Shown piece by piece: positions 24,950 to 33,480 of a DNA stretch of 64,000 bases. Made by a program: the position numbers and the translations under genes. The first letter of the stretch is position 1, and each line of letters begins with the position of its first letter. The stretch spans positions 62,001-126,000 of the forward strand of contig NZ_JAMQHS010000007.1 of assembly GCF_023845585.1 (NCBI RefSeq), given 5' to 3'. A model generated the notes under the pieces. It did not search any database. It was given only the letters and a program-made list of their open reading frames with translations, and was not told the DNA's origin. The stretch is from Clostridium sp. CMCC3677. Lineage in GTDB: Bacteria > Bacillota > Clostridia > Clostridiales > Clostridiaceae.

Positions 24950-26092
24950 TTATTTTAAAATATCTTTTAAAGAATTAACTAAAACATCCATATCTTGAGT
25001 TTCATATCTCCAGTCAATTTGTAGACTTAAAATTCTTTTAGAAATACTTAAAGACTCTTTAAATTCATTTATCCATGGTTCCTTTGATAACTTCCAATGA
25101 ACTGGTATATATATATTACGTTTCATAAGTTGTTTTTTTATATAATCTCGGTTTTCTATTAAAATTGGAAAAACTAAAGGTGTGTTATCATATAAATTTT
25201 CTGAATGATTTAAAAAAGTAATTTCTTTTATATTTTTAAGATTTTTAAAAATATATTTATAATTTTCACTTCTTTTATCAATCAATTTATTTACTGGAAA
25301 ATAATTTAAATATTCTTTGTGTTTTGAATTAATTTTAAATATATCTTTTCTTTCATAGTATACTTTATGAGCCATGTCGAATAAATGTAAATAATCATTT
25401 TCATTTCCTATGCCTTCTAATATAAACTTTGTTTTTATATCTCTTGCATTTTCCATTAATTTAAAATAGTCATCATTTGCTTCTCTATATTTTAATGAAT
25501 CATTTATTTTTTTGAATTCTACTAATTTATCACTTTTATTTAATGCCTTAATATTATTTAAAATTCTATCTTTATTAAATAAAACTAATGATCCATCTAT
25601 AGGAAGAAATTTTCTATAACTATTAAATACATAATCTCCAATAAACTTATCTTGCCACTTAATCCAAAACTTTTGTACAGCATCTTCAATTATTAAAATC
25701 TTTTTTGATTGTAAATTTTTTAAAAACTTCCTTGTACTTTCACTATGATAAAATCCAAAATAATCAATAAAAAATACTGCTTTTATATTATATTTACTTA
25801 TTAAGTTTTCTATAGATTCCATATTAATTGATAAATCTCTATTTATATTATAAAATTTATATTTAATATTTAGTTTTTCTATTAATTTCACAATTGTTGG
25901 ACATAAGTAAGAAGGAAGTGCAATTACTTCACCATATTTAAAAGAAATTTCATTTAAAATAAACCTTATTGCACTATCCCCTCCACTTAAAAGTAGTCCT
26001 TGGCTTTCAATATCATTAAAAATATTTTTATCTTGAAATTTATCTTCAAACCAAAATTCCCCACCAATTGGATATTTTAAATTTCTAATCAT
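24950..26092 (-). CDS. DegT/AHBA-like PLP-dependent aminotransferase homologue
   Basis: 380 residues. Fold-type I layout: LLLSGGDSAIRFILNEI (glycine-rich cofactor cap), ALPSYLCPTIVKLIEKLNI, FIDYFGFYHSES, ILIIEDAVQKFW (Asp contacting the pyridine nitrogen) and NSYRKFLPIDGS with the likely Schiff-base Lys. It is shorter than and different from the LegC-like protein, so it is not a duplicate of that step. A second amino-sugar or C7-amine modification, or a non-catalytic homologue, are alternatives. Start ATG with AAGGATG upstream overlaps the end of the cytidylyltransferase gene by eight bases, so the two are coupled. Confidence 0.78.
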   Translation of the reverse strand: MIRNLKYPIGGEFWFEDKFQDKNIFNDIESQGLLLSGGDSAIRFILNEISFKYGEVIALPSYLCPTIVKLIEKLNIKYKFYNINRDLSINMESIENLISKYNIKAVFFIDYFGFYHSESTRKFLKNLQSKKILIIEDAVQKFWIKWQDKFIGDYVFNSYRKFLPIDGSLVLFNKDRILNNIKALNKSDKLVEFKKINDSLKYREANDDYFKLMENARDIKTKFILEGIGNENDYLHLFDMAHKVYYERKDIFKINSKHKEYLNYFPVNKLIDKRSENYKYIFKNLKNIKEITFLNHSENLYDNTPLVFPILIENRDYIKKQLMKRNIYIPVHWKLSKEPWINEFKESLSISKRILSLQIDWRYETQDMDVLVNSLKDILK

Positions 26093-26792
26093 GTGATACA
26101 TCCTTATTTTTCATTATTATTTCAGCTATTTTAAAATCAATTTCAGTATCTATATCAATAGAAGATTCTCTATCCATTACATATCCAGTTAAATTCTCTA
26201 CTTCAAAGGTTTTTTCTCTTTTTAATGCTTCTGTTTTAGCTAAATAAATTGCACCATTATATCTATAAATATTGGGTAAGTCCTGCCTCCTTGTAATATT
26301 TTTACCTTCCTCAAGAAAATACTTAAGACTTTCATTTTTAAAAATATTTGTCCAGTAAGGATTAACTTCTGACTTACAAATTGATATAATCCCGTGAAAC
26401 TTACTTTTAACTAGTTTTTCTATTGCCTCATCAATATGCTGTTCATTTCTAAGTGGAGATGTACATTGAAGCAATAAAACATACTCTGGAAAATAACCTT
26501 CATATTTTTCAAGATAATCAAGCATATGAAATACACTATCTATTGTTAACGACTTGTCCTTTGCTAAACTGCTAGGTCTTAAATATGGCACTTCTGATCC
26601 ATATTTTTCAGCGATGTCTGCAATTTCCTTGTCATCAGTACTTACAACAACTCTTGTAACAAATTTACTATTTTTACTTGCTAAAATCGTGTGAGCTATT
26701 AATGGTTTTCCATTTAAATTTAATATATTTTTTTTAGGTAGTCCCTTTGACCCACCTCTAGCTGGAATAATAGCTAATATCTCCGTTTTCAT
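26085..26792 (-). CDS. CMP-nonulosonate cytidylyltransferase (LegF/NeuA-like)
   Basis: 235 residues. IPARGGSKGLPKKNI is the nucleotide-binding signature, followed by VVSTDDKEIADIA, LLQCTSPLRN and a C-terminal DIDTEIDFKIAE that matches CMP-Neu5Ac synthetases. It activates the nonulosonic acid with CTP for the glycosyltransferase. It is 27 bases after legC in the same operon, with AAGGAG upstream of the ATG. Legionaminic acid is preferred as substrate on context. Confidence 0.93.
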   Translation of the reverse strand: MKTEILAIIPARGGSKGLPKKNILNLNGKPLIAHTILASKNSKFVTRVVVSTDDKEIADIAEKYGSEVPYLRPSSLAKDKSLTIDSVFHMLDYLEKYEGYFPEYVLLLQCTSPLRNEQHIDEAIEKLVKSKFHGIISICKSEVNPYWTNIFKNESLKYFLEEGKNITRRQDLPNIYRYNGAIYLAKTEALKREKTFEVENLTGYVMDRESSIDIDTEIDFKIAEIIMKNKDVSHD

Positions 26793-26819
26793 AAATTCTC
26801 CTTCTTTTAAATATTCAAC

Positions 26820-27977
26820 TCATTTTTTCAATGCTTGTACAACAGTATCTATATCATCTTTTTTTAAGTTAGTACTACATGGAATATTTATTATTTTATC
26901 TATATAATATTTAGCTTTTTTAACATCATAAGCTTCATATTTTGTATAAGGTTTTTGGTCTTGTATAAGGTCCCAAATTGGTCTACTTTGAATACCTTTT
27001 GATAATAAATATTTAATTAAATCATCTCTTTTAAGTGGATATTCATCTCCTATAACTAAAGAATAAAACCAATAATTAGGTTCAATATCATCACTAAATT
27101 TTAGTAATGATAATCCTTTTATTTTTTCTATATTACTTTTATAATACTCATAATTTTCCTTCTTTACACTTATGAACTTGTCTAATTGCTCAAGTTGACC
27201 AATTCCTAAAGCCCCTTGTAAATTAGTCATTCTATAGTTATATCCTATTTCATTATGGATATAATACAAAGTATCATCCTTTGCTTGAGTCGATAGATAT
27301 TTAGCTTTAGCTAATAACTTATCATCCTTTGCTACAATCATCCCACCACCACCAGTTGTTATAATCTTATTTCCATTGAATGAATATACTCCAAAATCTC
27401 CTATTGTACCTGCATATTTTCCTTGGTATAATCCACTTGTAAATTTAGATCCCAAAGCTTCTGTAGCATCTTCAACAACTTTTAAATTATACTTATTTGC
27501 AATGTACACTATCTTATGCATATCAGCAATATTTCCAAAAACATGAACTACCAAAATAGCTTTAATGTGTCTTTTAGATTTATTATTAATTAAATTTCCA
27601 TTAACTAGTTTGCATTCTTCTTTGCAAAATCTTTCAAGCTTTTCTACATCAATAGTTAAACTGTCATCACAATCCATGAATATAGGATTTGCACCAATAT
27701 ATTTAACTGGATTTACGGCTGCAATGAAGGTAAGTGTTGGCACAATAACTTCATCACCTTCACATACTCCACTAAGAATAAGTGATAAATGTAATCCTGC
27801 TGTACCACTTTGACAAGCTACAGCACTGTTAACATTTAAGTACTTAGCTATTTCTTCTTCAAACTTATTTATATATTTACCGCCAGTTGAAACCCATTCT
27901 TCATCTATAGCATCTAAAACATATTTTTTTTCATTTCCCTTTAAATTAGGAACTGATAAAGGTATAAATTTTTTCAT
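26820..27977 (-). CDS. LegC-family sugar-nucleotide aminotransferase
   Basis: 385 residues, DegT/DnrJ family. The start FIPLSVPNLKGNEKKYVLDA, AVACQSGTAGLHLSL, VEDATEALGSK (Asp at pyridine N) and FNGNKIITTGGGGM with the Schiff-base Lys are all present. LegC aminates the 4-keto sugar produced by LegB. It follows legB by 77 bases with AAAAGGAG before the ATG. The close linkage to a LegB-like dehydratase and a PtmE-like enzyme supports the GDP-legionaminic route over other 4-amino sugar pathways. Confidence 0.92.
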   Translation of the reverse strand: MKKFIPLSVPNLKGNEKKYVLDAIDEEWVSTGGKYINKFEEEIAKYLNVNSAVACQSGTAGLHLSLILSGVCEGDEVIVPTLTFIAAVNPVKYIGANPIFMDCDDSLTIDVEKLERFCKEECKLVNGNLINNKSKRHIKAILVVHVFGNIADMHKIVYIANKYNLKVVEDATEALGSKFTSGLYQGKYAGTIGDFGVYSFNGNKIITTGGGGMIVAKDDKLLAKAKYLSTQAKDDTLYYIHNEIGYNYRMTNLQGALGIGQLEQLDKFISVKKENYEYYKSNIEKIKGLSLLKFSDDIEPNYWFYSLVIGDEYPLKRDDLIKYLLSKGIQSRPIWDLIQDQKPYTKYEAYDVKKAKYYIDKIINIPCSTNLKKDDIDTVVQALKK

Positions 27978-28054
27978 AAAGTTATCTCCTTTTAATAAAA
28001 CTCTTTATTTTTACAACCTAGTATTTAAATTAAAAATTCAAACAATATAAAACT

Positions 28055-29044
28055 CTAAAGATTATATATATCAGATTTATATCTAACTAAATTTTCTGGC
28101 ACTCTAAACCAATCTATAGTTTCTTTTATTCCTTCTGCAAAAGTAAATTTAGGTTCCCAATTAGTTAATTTTTTGATTTTCTCATTAGAACCCAATAATC
28201 TGTTAACTTCACTTTTTTCTGGTCTTAATCTTTCCTCATCACATATAATTGTAGCGTCTTTGTTTATCTGCCTTATAATCTCACTTGCAAGATCTTTTAT
28301 TGAAATTTCCTTAGAAGTTGCAATATTTATTTCTTCTCCTATAGTTTTTTCAGACTTAGAAATTTCAAGAAAACCATTTGCTGTATCTTTTACATAATTA
28401 AAATCCCTAGTTGGTGTTAATGATCCTAATTTAATTTGTTTTTCACCACATAATAATTGCGTTATTATTGTAGGGATTACAGCTCTTGCTGATTGCCTTG
28501 GACCATATGTGTTAAATGGCCTCACTATAGTTAAAGGTAAATTAAAACTCCTATAAAAAGATTCTGCAATTCTATCAGCGCCTATCTTTGTTGCTGAATA
28601 AGGAGATTGTCCTTGAAAAGGATGATTTTCATCTATTGGTACGTATTTAGCAGTACCATAAACTTCAGATGTTGAAGTAATTAATATTCTCTTTGTATTT
28701 AACTCTCTAGATGCTTGAAGAACATTTAAAGTTCCCTTTATATTTGTATCTACATATGAATCAGGTGAGTGATAACTAAACGGAATGGCTATTAAAGCAG
28801 CTAAATGAAAAACTTCATCTATTCCATTCATTGCTTCTCTAACACCATTTGGATCTCTTATATCACCTGAAAATATATCAATTTTACTTTTTTTATTATT
28901 ATCTAATGAGTCAAGCCATCCCCATGAATTAAAAGAATTATAATAAACAAAGGCTCTAACATCATAACCTTCATCTAATAAAATCTCACACAAATGACTC
29001 CCAATAAACCCATCAGCTCCAGTAACTAGTACTTTTTTTTGCAT
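28055..29044 (-). CDS. LegB-like NAD-dependent sugar 4,6-dehydratase
   Basis: 329 residues, extended SDR. VLVTGADGFIGSHLCEIL (Rossmann GxxGxxG), FHLAALIAIPFSYHSPDSY, STSEVYGTAKYVP and the catalytic Tyr-x-x-x-Lys in PYSATKIGAD. VRPFNTYGPRQSARAVIPT is typical of LegB and related GDP/UDP-GlcNAc dehydratases. First gene of the legB-legC-legF-aminotransferase operon. The leader of about 100 bases holds a GC-rich palindrome and follows a hairpin. The ribosome binding site CAGGG is weaker than its neighbours'. Confidence 0.92.
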   Translation of the reverse strand: MQKKVLVTGADGFIGSHLCEILLDEGYDVRAFVYYNSFNSWGWLDSLDNNKKSKIDIFSGDIRDPNGVREAMNGIDEVFHLAALIAIPFSYHSPDSYVDTNIKGTLNVLQASRELNTKRILITSTSEVYGTAKYVPIDENHPFQGQSPYSATKIGADRIAESFYRSFNLPLTIVRPFNTYGPRQSARAVIPTIITQLLCGEKQIKLGSLTPTRDFNYVKDTANGFLEISKSEKTIGEEINIATSKEISIKDLASEIIRQINKDATIICDEERLRPEKSEVNRLLGSNEKIKKLTNWEPKFTFAEGIKETIDWFRVPENLVRYKSDIYNL

Positions 29045-29081
29045 GAAAAATCCCTGCTTTCCTACTAAATGTAAATTTTTG

Positions 29082-29094
29082 GACCCCAGGGGTC
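29082..29094. promoter_or_regulatory. Isolated GC-rich palindrome upstream of legB
   Basis: GACCCC-A-GGGGTC is a 13-base palindrome, very unusual in a region of otherwise about 80% A+T. It lies 38 bases before the legB start, in the leader or the promoter. It could be a protein operator or an RNA hairpin. Confidence 0.4.
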
Positions 29095-29141
29095 ACAATA
29101 TATAATATTCATTTAAATAATGTACAGTTCATAATATATAA

Positions 29142-29183
29142 AACAAGTGCCTTTAAAATATTTTTTATTTTAAGGCACTTGTT
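29142..29183. terminator. Orphan terminator-like hairpin in a divergent region
   Basis: AACAAGTGCCTTTAAAAT pairs with its near-complement ending at 29183 (16 of 17 positions). On the minus strand TTTTATATATT follows. It lies between the divergent legB and DUF969 starts, so no annotated gene ends here. The region 29184-29429 holds no coding frame I can support; a TATAAT for the DUF969 operon is at 29390-29395. Confidence 0.55.
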
Positions 29184-29429
29184 ATTATTTCTTGTAATTC
29201 ATCATATAAAACTATGAAAATCAACTTAAATCTTACTTAATAAGAAGATAATTCCTTATGAATAAATATTATCGTGTTTTTTGATATTTTATGCTCGTTT
29301 TTGACATCTTTTTTACTTAAACGCTCTATTTTGTTGATTGTTTTTTAATTCCTTTAATTTTTTTAATGGATTTTTATGAAGAAATTCTGTATAATAGTAA
29401 AAAATACAATTCGAAAGGACAAAATTTTT

Positions 29430-30101
29430 ATGGAATTAATAGGAATTTTAATAATTATAGTAGGTTTTGCACTAAAGTTAGACACAATCGCTGTAGTAGT
29501 TTCATCTGGTATTATAACTGGATTAGTTTCTGGAATGAGTATTACAGAAATACTTACTACTTTAGGTGATGCATTTATAAACAATAGAACAACTTGTCTA
29601 TTTATGCTTACTATACCTGTAATAGGTTTATGTGAAAGATATGGATTGAAAGCAAAAGCTATAATGCTTATTCAAAAGGCAAAAGGACTATCAACTGGAA
29701 TTCTTTTAAGTGGATATACTTTTATAAGAGAAGCAACAATTGCAATGGGAGTTACACTTGGTGGGCATCCTCAATTTGTTAGACCACTTATTAGTCCAAT
29801 GGCAGAAGGTGCTTCAATTGCTAAATATAAAGATTTAGATGAAAAAGATTTAGATAAAATCAAAGCTTACTCAGCAGCTTCTGATAATATTGGGAATTTC
29901 TTTGGACAAAATGTATTCATGGCTAATTCTGGAGTACTTTTAATAGCTAGTACTTTGGAAACTCTAGGTTTAAATGTTGATACACTTCAAATCGCTAAAG
30001 CATCTATACCAGTTGCAATAGTTGCATTTATTTTGTGTATAGTACAAAACTATCTTTTAGATAGAAGCCTAAAGAGAAAATATAGTTCTAAAAATCAATA
30101 A
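29430..30101 (+). CDS. DUF969 family membrane protein (putative transporter subunit)
   Basis: 223 residues from the chosen start MELIGILIIIVGFALKLDT. Five or six hydrophobic helices and conserved GLVSGMSITEILTTLGDAF, GYTFIREATIAMGVTLGGHPQF and NIGNFFGQNVFMANSG. DUF969 proteins occur with DUF979 and pyroglutamyl peptidase in Firmicutes. Start ATG has AAAGGAC upstream; the frame is open 18 codons earlier without a site. First gene of a four-gene cluster; transport of pyroglutamate or pyroglutamyl peptides is inferred. Confidence 0.88.
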   Translation: MELIGILIIIVGFALKLDTIAVVVSSGIITGLVSGMSITEILTTLGDAFINNRTTCLFMLTIPVIGLCERYGLKAKAIMLIQKAKGLSTGILLSGYTFIREATIAMGVTLGGHPQFVRPLISPMAEGASIAKYKDLDEKDLDKIKAYSAASDNIGNFFGQNVFMANSGVLLIASTLETLGLNVDTLQIAKASIPVAIVAFILCIVQNYLLDRSLKRKYSSKNQ

Positions 30102-30119
30102 TTATGGAGGACATGCTAA

Positions 30120-31049
30120 ATGGATATTAAACAAATTTCTAATATATTACTAGAAATATTTTATATCATATTAGGTCTATATATGGCCATTACGATGATA
30201 TTTACTTTAAAAGACAAAACTCATAAAACTAGAATTGGTACTGCTCTATTCTGGGGAATAATATCTATAATTTTTATATTTGGTAAAATAATACCATCTA
30301 TTGTTACTGGTATTCTTATTGTAGTAATTGCTTTATTATCAGCATTCAAGCAAATTAATATTGGTACATTAAAGCAATTGGATAGTACCTTTACTAATTT
30401 AAAAGCAGAACAATTAGGATTAAAAATATTTGTACCATCATTAACAATTGCTATAATTGCAATGATTATTGCTTCATTTACTCCTTTATCAGGAACAGTT
30501 GCTATAGGTATATCAGCTACTTCTGCTTTACTTATTACATTTATTCTTACTAAAGCTAAACCTATGGAATTTGTTGAAGATAGTAATAGAATGTTCCAAT
30601 CAGTAGGTGTGTTTGCAATATTACCTCAACTTTTAGCTTCTTTAGGTGCTTTATTTACTGTTGCTGGAGTTGGTGATATAATATCTAACATTATTTCTGG
30701 AGTTATACCTCAAAGTAATCCTTTAGCTGGAGTTATTGCTTATTGCTTAGGTATGGCTATATTTACAGCAATAATGGGAAATGGATTTGCAGCATTTTCA
30801 GTTATAACTGTTGGAATTGGTGTTCCTTTTGTATTTGCTCAAGGTGGAGATCCTGTAATATGTTCAGCACTTGCTTTAACAGCAGGATTCTGTGGAACAT
30901 TATTAACTCCAATGGCTGCTAACTTCAATATGTTACCAGCTGCATTATTAGAAATAAAAGATACAAATGCAGTAATAAAAGCTCAAGCACCATTATCTTT
31001 AATTTTATTATTAGTACATATAGTTCTTATGTATACATTAGGATTTTAA
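30120..31049 (+). CDS. DUF979 family membrane protein (putative transporter subunit)
   Basis: 309 residues with about nine membrane helices. AKPMEFVEDSNRMFQSVG and GMAIFTAIMGNGFAAFSVITVG, then LTPMAANFNMLPAALLE, match DUF979. It starts 18 bases after the DUF969 gene with TGGAGGAC upstream. The pair probably forms one transporter. No ATPase or PTS component is encoded nearby, so ion coupling is likely (inference). Confidence 0.88.
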   Translation: MDIKQISNILLEIFYIILGLYMAITMIFTLKDKTHKTRIGTALFWGIISIIFIFGKIIPSIVTGILIVVIALLSAFKQINIGTLKQLDSTFTNLKAEQLGLKIFVPSLTIAIIAMIIASFTPLSGTVAIGISATSALLITFILTKAKPMEFVEDSNRMFQSVGVFAILPQLLASLGALFTVAGVGDIISNIISGVIPQSNPLAGVIAYCLGMAIFTAIMGNGFAAFSVITVGIGVPFVFAQGGDPVICSALALTAGFCGTLLTPMAANFNMLPAALLEIKDTNAVIKAQAPLSLILLLVHIVLMYTLGF

Positions 31050-31052
31050 ATA

Positions 31053-31134
31053 ATGACTATTTTTTACATAGTACTGATATATTCATAAGCAAAGCTGGAC
31101 TAAGTAATTGGGGCTTTGCTTATTAAATATAGTC
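31053..31134 (+). repeat. Structured 3'-UTR element related to the one at 3711
   Basis: Directly after the DUF979 stop, an outer GACTAT/ATAGTC pair (31055-31060 with 31129-31134) encloses a perfect 11-bp hairpin ATAAGCAAAGC (31085-31095) with GCTTTGCTTAT (31113-31123). The loop carries ACTAAGTAA. The words ATAAGCAAAGC-N3-ACTAAGTAA recur at 3745-3767 with the same spacing. It may attenuate transcription into pcp. Confidence 0.55.
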
Positions 31135-31230
31135 TTAAAACACAATATAGTAGATTGATATTGCATATATCAAGGCATTACTAGAACCTAGCTACAAATT
31201 AACATTATATTAAAAAGGACGTGAATTTAA

Positions 31231-31872
31231 ATGAAAGTTTTAATAACTGGATTTGATCCATTTGGTGGAGAAAGTATAAACCCAGCATTAGAGGCTGTAA
31301 AAAAGCTTCCAAATACAATAAGCAATGCTGAAATAATAAAATTAGAAATTCCTACTGTTTTTAAAAAATCATTAGAAAAAATAGAAGAGAATATATTAGC
31401 TCATAAACCTGATATAGTAATCTCAATAGGGCAAGCTGGAGGTCGTTTCGGAATTACACCAGAAAGAGTTGCAATAAACATTGATGATGCTAGAATCGAA
31501 GATAACGAAAAAAATCAACCAATAGATTTAAAAGTATTTGAAGATGGAGAAAATGCATATTTTGCTACTCTTCCAATAAAAGCTATGGTTAAAGAAATGC
31601 AAGAAGCTGGCATTCCTAGTTCAGTTTCAAACAGTGCTGGAACTTTTGTATGTAACCATGTTATGTATGGAGTATTATATATGATAAATAAAAAATATCC
31701 TAATATAAAGGGTGGCTTTATACATGTTCCATATATACCATCTCAAGTAGTTAATAAACCAAGTATGCCTTCTATGTCAATTGAAGATATTTCTAAAGGA
31801 TTAGAATTAAGTATTAAAGCAGCAGTTGAAAATAATGAAGATATAAAAACTGCCCAAGGAGAAATTTGCTAA
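31231..31872 (+). CDS. pcp: Pyroglutamyl-peptidase I
   Basis: 213 residues, family C15. The Glu of the catalytic triad is in [20 protein letters not shown], the Cys in [17 protein letters not shown], and the His in [14 protein letters not shown]-terminal [14 protein letters not shown] is typical. It releases N-terminal pyroglutamate from peptides in the cytoplasm. AAAAGGACGTG precedes the ATG. It is followed in overlap by a gamma-glutamylcyclotransferase-like gene, whose product would also yield 5-oxoproline. Confidence 0.96.
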   Translation: MKVLITGFDPFGGESINPALEAVKKLPNTISNAEIIKLEIPTVFKKSLEKIEENILAHKPDIVISIGQAGGRFGITPERVAINIDDARIEDNEKNQPIDLKVFEDGENAYFATLPIKAMVKEMQEAGIPSSVSNSAGTFVCNHVMYGVLYMINKKYPNIKGGFIHVPYIPSQVVNKPSMPSMSIEDISKGLELSIKAAVENNEDIKTAQGEIC

Positions 31873-32312
31873 TGAGCAATATTAATATCTTCGTTTACGG
31901 TAGTTTAAGAGAAGGCTTTTTTAATTATAATAAGTATTTAGATGGTAAAGTAATTGAAGCTAAGCCTGCTCTACTTAAAGGAATGCATTTATATCATATG
32001 CCTTATAAAGGTTATCCTGCTATACTACCAGGTGATGGAAAAGTACTTGGTGAAATAATAAGCATTAAAGATTATAATAGTACACTTAAAGCTATTGATG
32101 ATATGGAAGGCTTTATAAGTTCAGATAATCCTAATAATGAATATAATAAAATTCTTTTAGAGGTAGAACATTTAAACACTAAAACTAAAGAAAATTGTTA
32201 TGTTTATTTTTATAATAAAGATATAGATTCAATATTTAGTGAAAAATCTATACATATTCCAGATGGCGATTGGAAAAATTATATGATAAATACAAATAAA
32301 AGTCACTCATAA
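31872..32312 (+). CDS. Gamma-glutamylcyclotransferase-like protein
   Basis: 146 residues. The GGCT/AIG2 fold opens INIFVYGSLREGFFNYNKYL (YGSL motif) and contains GYPAILPGDGKVLGEI and AIDDMEGF, where the family's catalytic Glu is found. Such proteins turn gamma-glutamyl amino acids or peptides into 5-oxoproline. Start ATG overlaps the pcp stop as TAATG, so translation is coupled; a TTG two codons earlier is also in frame. Ends inside a terminator stem. Confidence 0.88.
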   Translation: MSNINIFVYGSLREGFFNYNKYLDGKVIEAKPALLKGMHLYHMPYKGYPAILPGDGKVLGEIISIKDYNSTLKAIDDMEGFISSDNPNNEYNKILLEVEHLNTKTKENCYVYFYNKDIDSIFSEKSIHIPDGDWKNYMINTNKSHS

Positions 32313-32326
32313 AATGAGTGACTTTT
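32298..32326. terminator. Bidirectional terminator between ggct-like gene and rbsR
   Basis: AAAAGTCACTCAT (32298-32310) pairs perfectly with ATGAGTGACTTTT (32314-32326), with a loop of three. The last codons of the plus-strand gene lie in the left arm, and the rbsR stop is three bases away. Confidence 0.85.
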
Positions 32327-32328
32327 AT

Positions 32329-33324
32329 TTATTTTACTGTTTCTCTTTCTACTAAATAAGGTGATAAACTTATGTTCTCTTTTGTTTCCTCATCACTATT
32401 TATTGCTTTAAGCAATAATTTAAATGATTCTTCTCCCATTTTATATATTGGTTGAGCAATAGTTGTAAGCTCTGGTTCTATGAATGAACATATACGTATA
32501 TTATCATAACCCAATATACTTATATCCTCTGGAACATTATATCCATTTCTAATTAAATACTTAATTCCACCTATTGCCATTACATCACTACTATAAAAAA
32601 TGCAATCAACATTCTTATTCTTCTTGATTATCTTTTCAGTAGCTCTTATTCCTCCATTCATGGAAAAGTTCTCTTCTTCAATTATATCTTCATTTAAAAT
32701 TTCTAATTTAGATGCAAATTCTTTAAAATAATCAAGACGTGTATCTACTCCATGTCTTATTCCACCTACAAATGCTAGATTTTTCTTTGATTTACCAATT
32801 AAATACTCAATTCCAAGTTTTATTCCTTGTTTATTATTACAATGTACTACATTGTACTTTTCCTTATATTTAACTTTTCTATCCACAACAACAAATGGAA
32901 CGTTATTTCTTATTAATAAGTCCAATGAATTAGTTCCATATTTGCTTGGAACTATTATAACTCCATCAACTAATTTACTTATTAGTAATTTTATATAATG
33001 TTCTTCCTTTTCTTCTCTATTTAATGTATTGCATAATATCATGCTAAATCCACAATCTTCTGCTTCAGTTTCTATAGCTTTAGCAATTTCTGAAAAAAAA
33101 GGATTTTCTATATCTGGAACAATGCATCCAATAGTATAACTTCTGTTTGTACTTAACGTTCTTGCTAATGAATTTGGAATATAATTAAGATCTTTAGCAG
33201 CTTTTAAAATTTTATCTCTAGTTTCTTCTAAAACATTTATTTTCTTATTATTTAAGACCATGGACACAGTCGTCTTTGAAACATTTACTTGCTTAGCTAT
33301 ATCCATTATAGTAACTTTTTTCAA
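32329..33324 (-). CDS. rbsR: Ribose operon repressor (LacI family)
   Basis: 331 residues. N-terminal helix-turn-helix TIMDIAKQVNVSKTTVSMVLN and hinge RDKILKAAKDLNYIPNSLART, followed by a periplasmic-binding-protein-like ligand domain (TIGCIVPDIENPFFSEIAKA). Located downstream of rbsB with a terminator between them, so it is last in the ribose gene cluster and may have its own promoter in the 33325-33427 gap, where two TTAATTAAG copies 17 bases apart occur. It is expected to bind the operators before rbsK. Confidence 0.92.
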   Translation of the reverse strand: MKKVTIMDIAKQVNVSKTTVSMVLNNKKINVLEETRDKILKAAKDLNYIPNSLARTLSTNRSYTIGCIVPDIENPFFSEIAKAIETEAEDCGFSMILCNTLNREEKEEHYIKLLISKLVDGVIIVPSKYGTNSLDLLIRNNVPFVVVDRKVKYKEKYNVVHCNNKQGIKLGIEYLIGKSKKNLAFVGGIRHGVDTRLDYFKEFASKLEILNEDIIEEENFSMNGGIRATEKIIKKNKNVDCIFYSSDVMAIGGIKYLIRNGYNVPEDISILGYDNIRICSFIEPELTTIAQPIYKMGEESFKLLLKAINSDEETKENISLSPYLVERETVK

Positions 33325-33437
33325 AATATCCCCTCCATAAATATCAGTTTAAATTAATTAAGCCCCCTATTAATTAAGTTTTATTTTTATTATTATAGCA
33401 TACAGCTATAATTTTTCTAACCTAAAATATTAACAAT

Positions 33438-33467
33438 AAAAGATCCCTACTAAATGTAGAGATCTTT
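33438..33467 (-). terminator. Terminator after rbsB
   Basis: AAAGATCCCTAC pairs with GTAGAGATCTTT (one mismatch), loop of 6. TTTTATTGTT follows on the minus strand. It ends the rbs structural operon before rbsR. Confidence 0.75.
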
Positions 33468-33480
33468 TTAGTAGTTATAT

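Noticed and set aside
13903..29044. Sialic acid (Neu5Ac) rather than legionaminic acid locus
   Set aside because: NeuB, NeuC and NeuA homologues alone would fit, but LegB, LegC and PtmE-type genes are specific to the GDP-legionaminic pathway.
33354..33379. Two TTAATTAAG copies before rbsR as a CRISPR-like or iteron repeat
   Set aside because: Only two short AT-only copies; expected by chance in this base composition.
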